Shown: positions 24,715 to 34,612, counted from the first letter of the stretch. The stretch is DNA of 64,000 nt from DASWNP01 sp036399175 (GCA_036399175.1 DASWNP010000026.1:124001-188000), one strand, 5' to 3'. Notes: generated by a model from the sequence alone, not told the origin. Numbers and translations are program-made.

Positions 24715-27075
24715 CTACGAAGCGAGGCCGACGCGGGTGAGCAGGTCTGTGAAGCGGGGGTCGGAGCGGAGGCGGTCGAACATGGGTTCGACCTTGAGGT
24801 AGACGAGCAGGCCGCTGCGTTCTTCGCAGGCGCGGCTGAGCCAGTCGAAGGCTTGGTCGGTGTCGCCTAGACAGGTGTAGACGGTGGCGATGTCGTAGGG
24901 CGAGACGTATTTCTGCTTGGAGGGGTCTGTGAGCTGTTCGAGTATCTGTCGCGCCTTTTCGTGCTTGCCCGCCATCGCGTAGGTGCAGGCGTACTCGGCG
25001 ACGATTTCGGTCATGCCGCCGTGCAGCGTGGCCGCCTCCTGAAACTCGTTGATGGATTCGTAGTACATCCCCTTCTGACGATAGATGGTGCCGAGCAGGC
25101 TGTGTGCGCGGACGAAGTTCGGGTCAACCTCGATGCAACGGCTGACGTGCTCGATGGCCTCGTCGTACTTGCGCGCGAAGTAGAGAGCCCAGCCCATGTC
25201 TTTGCTGATGGGGAGCGAGAGCGGGTCAAGCTCTTGAGCGAGGCGCAGCTCTTTGACGGCCTCCGTGTGGCGTCCGACGACGATGAGCAGGACGGCGTAC
25301 CAGTGATGCGCCATCGCGGAGCCGGGATTGAGTTCGATGGCGCGCTTGTATTCGCGCTCGGCTCCGAGCCATTCCCAGTCGTAGGTCTCTTTGACCTTCG
25401 CCAGTGAGACGTGAGCTTCGGAGAGCGTCTCGTCAAGCTCGATGGCCTTGAGGGCGGCGGCCTTCGCTTTGGGCATGGTCTCTCTGGGCGGGAGCGCGCC
25501 GTAGTAGCCGAGGAGAACGTATGTGTCTGCGAGTCCGGCGTAGCCGAGCGGGTAGTCGGGGTCTATCTCGATGGCGCGCTCGAAGTGCTCGATGGCTTTG
25601 CCGAAGTTTTCTTCGGTGCGCTTGTTCCAGTGGAAACGACCTTTGAGATAGAACTGGTAAGCCTCCGCGTTCTGCGTATGGCGACGCGCGAGGCGCTTCT
25701 TCTCTTCGCCGCTTAAGCGCAGCCGCAGCTTCTCGGAAATCTCGCGCGAAATCTCCTCCTGCACCTCGAAGATGTCCGAGAGGCGTCGGTTGTACTGCTC
25801 GCCCCAGAGCTGCGCGCCATCGACACAATCGACCAGCTCGGTCTGGATGTTGAGAGTGTCGCTTCTCTGAAGCACGCGCCCAGTGACGACGGCGTGGACG
25901 CCCATCTCGTCGCCGACTTTCTGCAAATCTACTTCCTGACCCTTGTAGCGAAAGACGGTCGAGCGCGCCATGACGCGAAGCTGCGGAAGCTGCGCGAGAT
26001 TGTTGATGAGGCTCTCGGTAATGCCGTCGGAGAGATATTCCGCGCCGGGGTCTTGGCTCGCGTTGGCGAAGGGGAGGACGGCCAGAGACTTGATGACTTT
26101 GCGCGAAGGGCGACGACGGCGCGAGCCTGTCGTTGTCGTCGAAGACGACTGTGCGCGGGTTGTGCCGGTGGCGGTGGAAGTGAAGGCGAGGATGGAATCG
26201 GTCTCGGCCGAGCGCAGGCGTTCAAGCTCGAACTGAAGGCGCTGTTTGAAGGCGCGCAATTCCTTCGACATCTCTTCGATGGTTTGATAACGCTGCTCCC
26301 TGTCTTTGGCGAGCGCGCGAGAGATGATGCGGCGCATCTCTTCGGGGACGTGGCGTGCGAGCGGCGCGGGCTCTCTCTCAAGGATGGAGACGAGCACGTC
26401 GGTCTTCGTCGCTCCCTCGAAAGGAGCTTGACCGTTGAGCATTTCGTAGAGCACGACGCCGAAGCTCCAGATGTCCGTGCGCCTATCGACATCGACGCCG
26501 CGCGCCTGCTCCGGCGACATGTAGAGCACCGTGCCGATGACGACGCCGGGGTCTGTGACGAGCATCGTCTCGCCCTCCGAATCCACGTCCTGCCGCTCGG
26601 CCTGCTTGGCGAGCCCGAAGTCGAGCACCTTCACGTAGCCGTCGGGTCGGAGCATGATGTTTTCGGGCTTGATGTCGCGGTGAACTATCCCGGCAGCGTG
26701 CGCCGCCGAGAGCGCGCCCGCAATCTGGATACTGATGTCGAGCACGTCGCTCAGCTCAAGCGGGGTGTCGTGCGTGTGCTGGCGCAGGGTCGCGCCGTCG
26801 ATGAATTCTGTGACGATGAAATAGGTTGAGTCGGCCTCGCCGATTTCGTAGATGGTGAGGATGTTCGGATGGTTCAGTGCGGAGACGGCGCGCGCCTCCT
26901 GCATGAAACGCTTCATGCGACGCTGGTCGGCGGCGACTCCGGCGTTGAGAAACTTGATGGCGACTGTGCGGTCGAGCTGCGTGTCGTGTGCGAGATAGAC
27001 CTCGCCCATGCCGCCCGCGCCGAGCGGCGACCGAATCGCGTAGCGACCAAAACGAGTGCCCTCAGCAAGTGCCAT
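24715..27075 (-). CDS. Ser/Thr protein kinase with TolB-N-like and TPR regions
   Basis: A 786-residue cytoplasmic kinase with no membrane span. The PknB-type domain covers about 11-280: GAGGMGEVY loop, Lys41 (AIKFL), HRDIKPEN with Asp134, DFG at 152-154 and MSPEQARG. A Ser/Thr/Arg-rich linker follows. Residues about 325-445 resemble the domain found in adenylate cyclase/TolB-N-like proteins (SLAVLPFANAS, YLSDGITESLINNLAQLPQLRVMARSTVF). From about 460 to 780 there are TPR units (AIEHFERAIEIDPDYP, YKRAIELNPGSAM, IEHVSRCIEVDPNF). This architecture is common in Acidobacteriota. Tandem 23-base direct repeats lie upstream (27114-27166). Confidence 0.92.
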   Translation of the reverse strand: MALAEGTRFGRYAIRSPLGAGGMGEVYLAHDTQLDRTVAIKFLNAGVAADQRRMKRFMQEARAVSALNHPNILTIYEIGEADSTYFIVTEFIDGATLRQHTHDTPLELSDVLDISIQIAGALSAAHAAGIVHRDIKPENIMLRPDGYVKVLDFGLAKQAERQDVDSEGETMLVTDPGVVIGTVLYMSPEQARGVDVDRRTDIWSFGVVLYEMLNGQAPFEGATKTDVLVSILEREPAPLARHVPEEMRRIISRALAKDREQRYQTIEEMSKELRAFKQRLQFELERLRSAETDSILAFTSTATGTTRAQSSSTTTTGSRRRRPSRKVIKSLAVLPFANASQDPGAEYLSDGITESLINNLAQLPQLRVMARSTVFRYKGQEVDLQKVGDEMGVHAVVTGRVLQRSDTLNIQTELVDCVDGAQLWGEQYNRRLSDIFEVQEEISREISEKLRLRLSGEEKKRLARRHTQNAEAYQFYLKGRFHWNKRTEENFGKAIEHFERAIEIDPDYPLGYAGLADTYVLLGYYGALPPRETMPKAKAAALKAIELDETLSEAHVSLAKVKETYDWEWLGAEREYKRAIELNPGSAMAHHWYAVLLIVVGRHTEAVKELRLAQELDPLSLPISKDMGWALYFARKYDEAIEHVSRCIEVDPNFVRAHSLLGTIYRQKGMYYESINEFQEAATLHGGMTEIVAEYACTYAMAGKHEKARQILEQLTDPSKQKYVSPYDIATVYTCLGDTDQAFDWLSRACEERSGLLVYLKVEPMFDRLRSDPRFTDLLTRVGLAS

Positions 27076-27113
27076 AGTGTTGGAGACGGGGGATTGCGTT
27101 ACGGCGTGAACTG

Positions 27114-27166
27114 TTCAAGTATCGCGCGGCTTATTCCGGTTACTTCAAGTATCGCGGGGCTTATTC
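27114..27166. repeat. 30-bp-period tandem repeat upstream of the kinase
   Basis: Two 23-base copies of TTCAAGTATCGCGCGGCTTATTC-type sequence (27114-27136 and 27144-27166) differ at one position and are spaced exactly 30 bases, about three helical turns. They lie 39 bases upstream of the kinase ATG (minus strand), where regulator sites would be expected. Confidence 0.6.
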
Positions 27167-27258
27167 TAACTGTCTTTGCGGAGGCGCGCTAGCATGCTTG
27201 GTCTCGGGCAGACTCGGAAACTCGAAATCCACGCTTTGAGCGGCGACGGTCATCTCTG

Positions 27259-29820
27259 CTACGGAACGACCGTTATCTCTTCGACCTTCTCTGCCGGAAG
27301 CGGCAGGGAGACACGGCGCGCGGCAGCGTCGAAGCTGAAATTCTCGATTCTCCGATTGCCGATGCGCAGCTCGCGCGGGGCGGTGGCTAAGCCGCGCAGC
27401 TCGATTGTCGAGAGCGGGCGCGAGACGTTGTATGCGCCCGTGCGCGCGAGACGAATCGAGTTTCCGTCGAGCGTGACGGCGAGCGTGCGAAACGCGCCGC
27501 GACGATAGTCGAAGCCTTCGCCCGCGTCTTCGTAGAGACGACTCACGTTTCGCTGCGCGCTCGGCGTTCGTGCAGTTTCTGCGGGCGCGACGTTTGTCTC
27601 GACGCTCGGCTGAGCGTCCAGCGCGACGACCAGAGAGAGCGGCGCGCGCGCCATCTCGCCCGTGTGCTGGACGACGGGCTGCGTCGGAATCGCAGCGCCG
27701 ACGCGCACGAAGAGCGGCAGTCGTTCGAGCGGCGCATCGACGGTCGCATGAGTGCCGCCCTCGTATCTCGCGCCCGTCCACCAGTCGAGCCAGGCGTCGC
27801 CTCTGGGGAAGTAGACGACGCGGCGCACCTCGCCCGGAATCAACACGGGCGCGACGAGGAGGTCTCGGCCGAGCATGAACTGCTCGGTCGAGAGGGTGGG
27901 GTTGTAGGTCGCGTAGTCGTCGGGATAGTTGAACCAGAGCGGGCGCATGGGCGGCGCGCCCGTCTCTTCGTGTTCACGAAAGAGCGTGTAGAGAAAGGGG
28001 AGCAACTGGTAGCGAAGCTCGATAGTCGCGCGGCTGATGCGCTCGACATCCGCGCCGAACGACCAGGGCTCTCGGTCTTGCCTGCCCTTCTCGACGTGCG
28101 AGCGGAAGAAGGGCGTGAGCGCGGCGGCCTGAAGCCAGCGCGCGTAAAGCTCGGGCGTCGAGTCGCCGGAGAAGCCGCCGACATCCGCCCCGACGAATGG
28201 CACACCCGAGACGCCCAAGCCCGTGAGCATCGCAATCGAGAGTTGCAGGTGCTCCCAAGAGGCGACGTTGTCGCCCGTCCAGACGGCAGAGTAGCGTTGG
28301 ATGCCCGCGTAGCCCGCGCGCGTCAGCACGAAGGGGCGCTCCTGCGGGCGAAGCTTCTGCAAGCCCTCGAAGGTCGAGCGCGCCATCTGCATCCCGTAGA
28401 CGTTGTGATAGCGCGCGTGCGTGCCGGGTCGCCCGTCGCCCGCGTGGCGAGCCGTGAGCGGAAAGGTCTTGGTCGGGTCGTGCGTGACGCGCGGCTGCGG
28501 CGGCGCTTGCTCCGCGCCGAAAGTGCCGGGCTCGTTCATGTCGTTCCAGAATCCGCTGATGCCTTCGTCGAGGTGACTGCGATAGAGCGAGCCGAACCAT
28601 GCGCGCGCCTTCGGGTCTGTGAAATCGGGAAACGCGCAGACGCCCGGCCAGACGCGCTCGCGCAGCTCCGCGCCTTCCGAAGTCTTGACGAAGAAGCCGC
28701 CCGCGCGCCCTTCCCTGTAAGCGTGATAATTCTCATCGACCTTGATGCCGGGGTCGATGATGACGACGGTGCGGAAGCCTTCGGCGCGAAGCTCGCGGAG
28801 CATGCGCGGCGGGTCTGGGAAACGCTCTCTGTCCCAAGTGAAGACGCGGTAGCCGTCCATGTAGTCGATGTCGAGATAGATAACGTCTGCCGGGATGCGA
28901 CGCTCGCGCAAGCCCCGCGCCACTTCGCGCACACGCGCTTCGGGGAAGTAGGAGTAGCGCGACTGCTGAAAGCCGAGCGACCAGAGCGGCGGCAGAGGCA
29001 TCCGTCCCGTCAGGGCCGTATAATCTCTGACGACGCTCGCGGGCGTCTGCTCCGAGCCGCCCGTGAAGACGTAGTAATCAAGCTCGCCGCCCTGTGCGCC
29101 GAAGGTGTAACGCTCGGGCGCGGTGTTGCCCATGTCGAAGAAGGTGCGCGAAGTGTTGTCGAGAAAGAGACCGTAGGCTCGCCCCTGCCTGAGCGCGATG
29201 AAGAAGGGAATCGACTGGTAGATGGGGTCGAGGCCGGGCGCGTAGGCGTACGTGTCCGTGTTCCACATCGTCATCGTTCGCCCCTGACGCGCCGACGGCA
29301 GAGCCTTCTCGCCGAAGCCGTAATAGAACTCAAGATAATCGCGCCGCTTCGACGCCTCGATAGCACCGCTCTCAAGGTCGAACATGACGGGACGCTTCGG
29401 GTCGTCTGCGACCAGCGTGCGTCCGGCGCTGTCCTGAATCGTCAATAAAAACGGTCTGCGATTAACGACGACGCTTGCGCCGCCCGGCGTCGTGATGCCC
29501 ACCGACCCGCGTCGAGCCTCGCCGACCACAGCCACGACGGGCACTCGCGTCTCCTGCACAACCGCGTAAGACTCGTCGCGCTCGAAGACGCCCGTCGGCG
29601 CGAAGCGCACGCGCACCACGCCGGGCGTGACGAAGGTGACGGAGACGCGCGCGCCGCTCGATAGCGTAAAAGTTGCCCCGTTTGCCTGACGCGCCAGCGC
29701 CGTCACGTCGCCCGCCGTGCGCCACGCCGCCTGAGCCTCGAACGAAAAGGCGCATAGCGACAAGAGAAGCGCTGCGAGCGCCACGAGCCGTCGAGCGCGA
29801 CGAAGAGAGTCAGGAGTCAT
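27259..29820 (-). CDS. glycoside hydrolase family 31 alpha-glucosidase
   Basis: An 853-residue exported GH31 enzyme. A signal peptide covers about 1-31 (LVALAALLLSLCAFSFEAQA). The nucleophile Asp427 is in GFWNDMNEPG and the acid/base is probably Asp517 in WTGDNVASW; other family marks are YLDIDYMDGYRVFTW, GADVGGFSG and RSHVEKG. N-terminal galactose-mutarotase-like and C-terminal beta domains flank the barrel. It retains configuration and hydrolyses alpha-glucosides or alpha-xylosides from the non-reducing end in the periplasm or outside. It lies 56 bases after the amidohydrolase on the same strand and may share its transcript. Confidence 0.93.
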   Translation of the reverse strand: MTPDSLRRARRLVALAALLLSLCAFSFEAQAAWRTAGDVTALARQANGATFTLSSGARVSVTFVTPGVVRVRFAPTGVFERDESYAVVQETRVPVVAVVGEARRGSVGITTPGGASVVVNRRPFLLTIQDSAGRTLVADDPKRPVMFDLESGAIEASKRRDYLEFYYGFGEKALPSARQGRTMTMWNTDTYAYAPGLDPIYQSIPFFIALRQGRAYGLFLDNTSRTFFDMGNTAPERYTFGAQGGELDYYVFTGGSEQTPASVVRDYTALTGRMPLPPLWSLGFQQSRYSYFPEARVREVARGLRERRIPADVIYLDIDYMDGYRVFTWDRERFPDPPRMLRELRAEGFRTVVIIDPGIKVDENYHAYREGRAGGFFVKTSEGAELRERVWPGVCAFPDFTDPKARAWFGSLYRSHLDEGISGFWNDMNEPGTFGAEQAPPQPRVTHDPTKTFPLTARHAGDGRPGTHARYHNVYGMQMARSTFEGLQKLRPQERPFVLTRAGYAGIQRYSAVWTGDNVASWEHLQLSIAMLTGLGVSGVPFVGADVGGFSGDSTPELYARWLQAAALTPFFRSHVEKGRQDREPWSFGADVERISRATIELRYQLLPFLYTLFREHEETGAPPMRPLWFNYPDDYATYNPTLSTEQFMLGRDLLVAPVLIPGEVRRVVYFPRGDAWLDWWTGARYEGGTHATVDAPLERLPLFVRVGAAIPTQPVVQHTGEMARAPLSLVVALDAQPSVETNVAPAETARTPSAQRNVSRLYEDAGEGFDYRRGAFRTLAVTLDGNSIRLARTGAYNVSRPLSTIELRGLATAPRELRIGNRRIENFSFDAAARRVSLPLPAEKVEEITVVP

Positions 29821-29876
29821 GTCTTAACGTTCTGTTTCTTCAAACGGACGGGCGCACGCTGGATACAGAGCCCGCT

Positions 29877-31679
29877 TTAGCGCCGCGAGCCTTCGGCGCG
29901 CTCGTAGACGACTCGCCCGCCGAAGATGGTGATGTCGGCTTCGGTCTGCAAAATCTCTTCGGGGCGGATGGTCAGAAGGTCGCGCGTGTGCACAAGCATG
30001 TCGGCGAGCATCCCCGGAGCAATCTGTCCCTTCTCGCGTTCTTCAAACGAAGCGTAGGCCGACTCAGCCGTGTAGCAGCGAATCGCGTCGGCGATGGAGA
30101 GACGCTCCTGCGGCCACCAGCCGCCCACAGGCTCGCCCTCCGTGCTCTGGCGCGTGACGGCGGCGTAGAGTCCGAGGTATGGGTTGATGGGCTCGACCGG
30201 CCAGTCAGTCCCGAAGGGCACGCGCACGCCGAACGAGCGCATGGCGTGCCACGCGTAAGCGCCGAGCACGCGATACTCGCCGAGCCGAGCTTGCGCCCAG
30301 CGCTTATCCGAGATGGCGTGCGACGGCTGCATCGAAGCGACGACGCCGAGGTCGCGGAAGCGCGCGAAGTCTGAGGGAGCGACGACCTGCGCGTGCTCGA
30401 TGCGATGTCGAGCAAGCACGGTGCGCGTCGGAAGACTCGTAATCGGGCGAGGCGCGCTCGCTCCCGTCCCCGACGCTCCTGCTGCTCCTGTCGGCGGCGC
30501 TTTGAACCTGGAAAACTCGACATCTTTATGGGAAGCCTCGGCGAAGGCGTCGAGCGCCATTCGATTCGCGCGGTCGCCGATGGCATGGAGGGCGATTTGG
30601 AAGCCGTTCAACGCTCGTTCGACGACCATCTTCGTCAACTCTTCGGGCGCGCGTCGAGGGATGCCGCTGTTGGCCGGGTCGTCCGCGAAGGGCGCGAGCA
30701 TGGCGGCGGTGCGCGAGCCGAGCGTGCCATCGACGTAGCCCTTGAGCGCCGTCAGACGAAGCTGCGAAGGATTGTCTTTGAACGTCTCGAACTCGGCGCG
30801 CTGTCGCTTCAATTCCTCGACCGTATCCTCGAAGTTCTGCCACTCGGCGACGCGCACGGTGAGTCGCCCTTCTCGCAGAAGCTCCCTGTAAAGCTTCGTC
30901 GTCTCGTAGCCGGAGTTGTCCTGAATCGAGGTCAGACCGTAGCGGCGCGCTTCCGCGAGCGCGCGCGTGATGGCCTCCTTGTTCTCTTCGCGCGTCGGCT
31001 GCGGCACGATGCGCGAGACCAATGCGCCCGCCGTCTCTTTCAGAATCCCCGTCGGCTCGCCGCGCGCGTCGCGCAGAATCTCGCCGCCCTCCGGGTCTTT
31101 CGTCTCGCGCGTGATACCGGCCTTCTGCAAGGCGAGCGTGTTCGCCCAGGTGACGTGCCCGTCCACTCGCTGAAGAATGACCGGGTGCTGCGGCGCGACT
31201 GCGTCGAGGTCTTGGCGCGTCGGCCACTGTCCGCCCCAGAGCGTGTGATCCCAGCCGCGCCCGCCAATCCATGAGCCCGCAGGCGTCTCGCGCACGCGCG
31301 CCGCCACGCGCGCCTTCGCCTCTTCGAGCGTTCGCGCGCCGTTCAAATCCACGCGCATCAGAGAAAGACCGCCGCTCAGGAAATGCAGGTGAGCGTCGTT
31401 GAAGCCGGGCGTCAGCAAGCGTCCTTTGAGGTCGATGAGGTTCGCGCTTTTGTAGCGCGACTGTATCTCGCGCGTCGTGCCGACGGCGACGATGCGCTCG
31501 CCCTCGACGGCGACGGCCTCGGCCATCGTCCCCGCAGCGTCGGCTGTGAAGACCTTACCGTTGACGAGCAGGAGACTGACCGTCTGCGGCTGCTGCTGCC
31601 GCGCCGCCTGCGACGCCGCGAGCGGCAAGCCGACCGCGACGAGCGCGAGCGTCAAAGCATAGATTTTGCGAAGAAGCAT
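29877..31679 (-). CDS. exported amidohydrolase (YtcJ/amidohydro_3 type)
   Basis: A 600-residue metal-dependent hydrolase. A signal peptide (LALVAVGLPLAASQA) is followed by the small beta domain LLLVNGKVFTAD, then PGFNDAHLHFLSGG with the metal HxH, GGRGWDHTLWGG, LHAIGDRANRMAL, ARHRIEHAQ, and FGTDWPVEPINPYLGLYAAVTR. The order and length match the YtcJ-like amidohydrolase_3 family, whose members cleave cyclic amides, N-acyl amino acids or related bonds. ATG 31679 is preferred over TTG 31688. Ala/Gly/Thr-rich residues around 430-445 are an insertion. Substrate not deduced. Confidence 0.88.
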   Translation of the reverse strand: MLLRKIYALTLALVAVGLPLAASQAARQQQPQTVSLLLVNGKVFTADAAGTMAEAVAVEGERIVAVGTTREIQSRYKSANLIDLKGRLLTPGFNDAHLHFLSGGLSLMRVDLNGARTLEEAKARVAARVRETPAGSWIGGRGWDHTLWGGQWPTRQDLDAVAPQHPVILQRVDGHVTWANTLALQKAGITRETKDPEGGEILRDARGEPTGILKETAGALVSRIVPQPTREENKEAITRALAEARRYGLTSIQDNSGYETTKLYRELLREGRLTVRVAEWQNFEDTVEELKRQRAEFETFKDNPSQLRLTALKGYVDGTLGSRTAAMLAPFADDPANSGIPRRAPEELTKMVVERALNGFQIALHAIGDRANRMALDAFAEASHKDVEFSRFKAPPTGAAGASGTGASAPRPITSLPTRTVLARHRIEHAQVVAPSDFARFRDLGVVASMQPSHAISDKRWAQARLGEYRVLGAYAWHAMRSFGVRVPFGTDWPVEPINPYLGLYAAVTRQSTEGEPVGGWWPQERLSIADAIRCYTAESAYASFEEREKGQIAPGMLADMLVHTRDLLTIRPEEILQTEADITIFGGRVVYERAEGSRR

Positions 31680-31920
31680 TTTACTCAAGTTCGTTTGGAT
31701 GGAATTTGCCGTCAGAGCTTGCGCCTTTTATACCACCAAAGAAGAAAGTTTGCCGAAGGTTTTTACATGACGAAGACGGCGAAGATTCTCGCGCCCCGTC
31801 CGCGCTCTTTCGCGTCGCGCTTGAACGCTTTGGGACGCTCTCGTTAGTTCTCACTTCGGCGCGCGTGTTAGAATGCGCGGGCTATCACAACTGCTTAAAA
31901 TTCCGGATTGAAGAGAGAGC

Positions 31921-32901
31921 ATGCGAATACTTGTTACGGGCGGGGCGGGCTACATCGGCAGCGTCGTCACCGAAGAGCTGATTAACGCGGGGCACGAGGT
32001 GGTCGTCTACGACAATCTCGGCAAGGGACATCGCGCGGCGGTGCACCCAGAGGCCACCTTCGTTCAGGCCGATTTGATGGATGGCGAAACTCTGCGCCGC
32101 ACCTTCAGAGAGCACGAGACCGAGGCCGTCATCCACATGGCGGCGGACGCGCTCGTCGGCGAATCGGTGACTAACCCCGCGAAGTATTATCACAACAACC
32201 TCGTCGCCGGTCTCCACATGCTCGACGCCATGCGCGACGCGGAAGTCCGGCGCATCGTCTTCTCTTCCACCTGCGCCACCTACGGCGAGCCCGCGCGCGT
32301 GCCGATGGACGAGAGCCTGCCGACCAACCCGCTCAATCCTTACGGCCAGTCGAAGCTGGCCTTCGAGGGCGCGCTCAAGTGGTACGGCTCGGCCTACGGG
32401 ATGAACTACGTCGCGCTTCGATACTTCAACGCGGCGGGCGCGACCGAGCGCTGCGGCGAGCAGCACGACCCCGAATCTCACGTCATCCCGATTGTCCTGC
32501 AAGCCGCGACGGGCAGGCGTCCGCACGTCGAAATCTTCGGCGACGACTACCCGACGCGCGACGGCACATGCATCCGCGATTACATTCACGTCGTCGATTT
32601 AGCGCGCGCGCACATCCTCGCTTTGCGGATACTCGACGAGCGCAGCGCCATCTACAATCTCGGCTGCGGCGGCGAGGGCTACACCGTCAAAGAGGTCATC
32701 GACACGGCGCGCGAGGTGACGGGGCGCGACATCACTGCGCGCGTCGGCGCGCGTCGTCCCGGCGACCCGGCGGCGCTCGTCGCCACCTCCGAGAAGATAA
32801 AGCGCGAGCTTGGCTGGCAGCCGCAGTTTCAGGATTTGCGCGTGATTATCGAATCGGCCTGGAACTGGATGCAGGCGCACCCGCAGGGCTACGCGGAATA
32901 A
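31921..32901 (+). CDS. galE: UDP-glucose 4-epimerase
   Basis: A 326-residue extended SDR. The NAD-binding motif is TGGAGYIGS at 6-14. The catalytic Ser/Thr is in FSSTCATYG and the YxxxK pair in NPYGQSK. The family segments YFNAAGA, HVIPIVLQAA and DGTCIRDYIHVVDLARAH are typical of GalE. It interconverts UDP-glucose and UDP-galactose for the Leloir pathway and envelope polysaccharide synthesis. GAGAGAG precedes ATG 31921. It stands alone, divergent from the amidohydrolase. Confidence 0.95.
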   Translation: MRILVTGGAGYIGSVVTEELINAGHEVVVYDNLGKGHRAAVHPEATFVQADLMDGETLRRTFREHETEAVIHMAADALVGESVTNPAKYYHNNLVAGLHMLDAMRDAEVRRIVFSSTCATYGEPARVPMDESLPTNPLNPYGQSKLAFEGALKWYGSAYGMNYVALRYFNAAGATERCGEQHDPESHVIPIVLQAATGRRPHVEIFGDDYPTRDGTCIRDYIHVVDLARAHILALRILDERSAIYNLGCGGEGYTVKEVIDTAREVTGRDITARVGARRPGDPAALVATSEKIKRELGWQPQFQDLRVIIESAWNWMQAHPQGYAE

Positions 32902-33000
32902 ACTCCCGGAAAAACTTCCCTCCGAGAATTTGCAGAGCTTGAGAGACGACCTTCGTCTCTCGGCGCGGGCGTCCGTCTGAACTGCCTGAGCAAAGCCGCG

Positions 33001-33462
33001 CTAGAGCGTGGTTTCGAGCAGGTTCGACTTTATTTTCAGATTCGGCGGGCGCGGGTTGGTGTAGATAATCCTGACCCAGCTCGGAGGAACGACGCTGGTT
33101 TCGAGCGCGAAGAAGAGGATAATACCCTCGCGGCTCGGCTCGCCGCAGAAGGCTTTGAAGGACGCTCCCTGTTGACTGGCGAAGCTGAAACCGATTTGCG
33201 TCGCATCTGCGTTGAGAGCACAGCGCGGAGGCTTGACGGGAAGCTGAGGGAGAAGCTGGCCGACGGCGGGCGTCTCCTCCATCTTGACGAGATAGCGGTA
33301 TCGGGTCATCTCCTGTCTGCCCGATTGAAAGTATTCCTGTCCGAGAAAGACGGCCGTGAAGCCGGGCGCGTCCGATTGTGCGAGATTGGCGGGAGCAGCG
33401 AGCAGAAGCCAGAGCAGAGCGAAGCCGAGCGAGAGAGCTTTTTTCCCGTGTCTGAGATTCAT
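33001..33462 (-). CDS. secreted protein of unknown function
   Basis: A 153-residue exported protein: signal peptide about 1-28 (LGFALLWLLLAAPANLA), AAGGAG ahead of ATG 33462. The mature part is beta-rich (FTAVFLGQEYFQSG, YRYLVKMEETPAV) with two Cys at about 82 and 107 that could pair. No family was recognised. A good minus-strand promoter at 33588-33616 lies about 120 bases upstream, so it is probably monocistronic. Confidence 0.65.
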   Translation of the reverse strand: MNLRHGKKALSLGFALLWLLLAAPANLAQSDAPGFTAVFLGQEYFQSGRQEMTRYRYLVKMEETPAVGQLLPQLPVKPPRCALNADATQIGFSFASQQGASFKAFCGEPSREGIILFFALETSVVPPSWVRIIYTNPRPPNLKIKSNLLETTL

Positions 33463-33587
33463 CGGAGACTCCTTTCGTCTGGTGGAAACGGCCTGCTTCC
33501 TACTTCGAGCGTCGAGGCGTTCGGAAGCTTCCGGCTTTATAGCCTTCGGAAGAAACGGCGTGAGGATTCGCTATCAGGCTTGGTCTT

Positions 33588-33646
33588 TATCTATTCCAGA
33601 ACGGCCGGCATGTCAATAGACTAAATCGCCGACCGTTTATCACTTT
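33588..33646 (-). promoter_or_regulatory. promoter with upstream AAAGTGATAAACGGTC element
   Basis: On the minus strand a perfect -35 TTGACA (33611-33616) and -10 TAGATA (33588-33593) are separated by 17 bases, upstream of the secreted protein gene at 33462. Fourteen bases further upstream lies AAAGTGATAAACGGTC (33631-33646), nearly repeated before a second TTGACA at 51268-51307. Confidence 0.6.
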
Positions 33647-33661
33647 CTTCGAGCGAGCCTG

Positions 33662-34612
33662 TCAGGAAGTTTCGCCTTCGAGGGAGAGAAAGTTTTCCAG
33701 CTCGCGCGTGAAGGGCAGGGCGGAGCGCGCGCCGAGGCTGCGGCACTTGAGAGCGGCGACGGCGCAGCCGAGCGTGAGACAGCCTTCCGCGTCTTCGCCT
33801 TGCAGGAGGCCGTAGATGAAGCCGGCGTGGAAGGCATCGCCCGCGCCGGTCGTGTCGCGGCAGCCGCCGGGGACGGCGAAAGCAGGCGTCTCGATAAAGA
33901 CGCCGCCGTTGTAGACGAGCGCGCCCTCCTCGCCGAGCGTGACGCCGACCAGAGGCGTGCCGTAGCGCGCCTGTATCTCGACGAGCGAGGCGCGGCGCTC
34001 CGCGATGCCGTTCAATCGATGCGGAAACTCTTTAGAGCCGATGAGCACGTCGATGAAGGGCAGAAGCTCCGTTAGACCTTCGTAGATATTGTCGATGTCG
34101 GCGGAGACGATTGTGCCCGAGGCGCGGGCTTCGCGTGCGAGGCGAAGGCAGGCGGGCGGGTCGTGCGCGTCGAGGTGCAGCACACGCCCGCGCCGCGCGA
34201 AACCAATGGGTGCATCTTCCGCGCGATAAGCCAGGCGCTCGTCTCTGTCCCAGATGATGGTGCGCTCGCCCGAGCGCGCGTCGATGATGATGAAGGCGAG
34301 CTGCGTGCGCGCGCCTTCGATTACTTCGGCCAGCTCGACGTTGACGCCTTCCGCACTGAGCGTCGCCAGCCCGAAGCTTCCTTCCGGGTCGGAGCCGAAG
34401 CGACCGGCGTAGGCCGTCCGCAGCCCAAGCCTTCGCAGCGCGACCATCGCCGAGGCAGTCTGCCCGCCCGCCGACTGCGTGTGCTCCAGAAGACGCGTCT
34501 TCGTATCGAAGGCCGGATACGCAGGCACGACCACCAGATGATCGACGGCGTTTAAGCCGAAGCCGACCGCATCGAACTCTCTCTCTTCCGGCACGTTGAA
34601 AGGCAGACGCAA
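33662..34612 (-). CDS. PfkB-family carbohydrate/nucleoside kinase
   Basis: A 316-residue ribokinase-fold enzyme. It opens with FDAVGFGLNAVDHLVVVPAYP, has the sugar-binding GGQTASAMVALRRLG segment and ends with the family signature DTTGAGDAFHAGFIYGLLQG containing the catalytic Asp and anion hole. PfkB enzymes phosphorylate sugars, nucleosides or sugar acids with ATP; the substrate here cannot be told. The start is TTG 34612 with GGAGGAG eight bases upstream. No transporter or catabolic neighbour gives a hint. Confidence 0.88.
   Translation of the reverse strand: MRLPFNVPEEREFDAVGFGLNAVDHLVVVPAYPAFDTKTRLLEHTQSAGGQTASAMVALRRLGLRTAYAGRFGSDPEGSFGLATLSAEGVNVELAEVIEGARTQLAFIIIDARSGERTIIWDRDERLAYRAEDAPIGFARRGRVLHLDAHDPPACLRLAREARASGTIVSADIDNIYEGLTELLPFIDVLIGSKEFPHRLNGIAERRASLVEIQARYGTPLVGVTLGEEGALVYNGGVFIETPAFAVPGGCRDTTGAGDAFHAGFIYGLLQGEDAEGCLTLGCAVAALKCRSLGARSALPFTRELENFLSLEGETS

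Noticed and set aside
25894..26829. Long plus-strand open frame of 311 codons antisense to the kinase
   Set aside because: It is the complement of a certain kinase gene with conserved motifs; in high-GC DNA such antisense frames are expected. It has no ribosome site or family.
27664..29448. 594-codon plus-strand open frame opposite GH31
   Set aside because: Antisense shadow of the alpha-glucosidase gene, Arg/Ala/Val-rich translation without domains.
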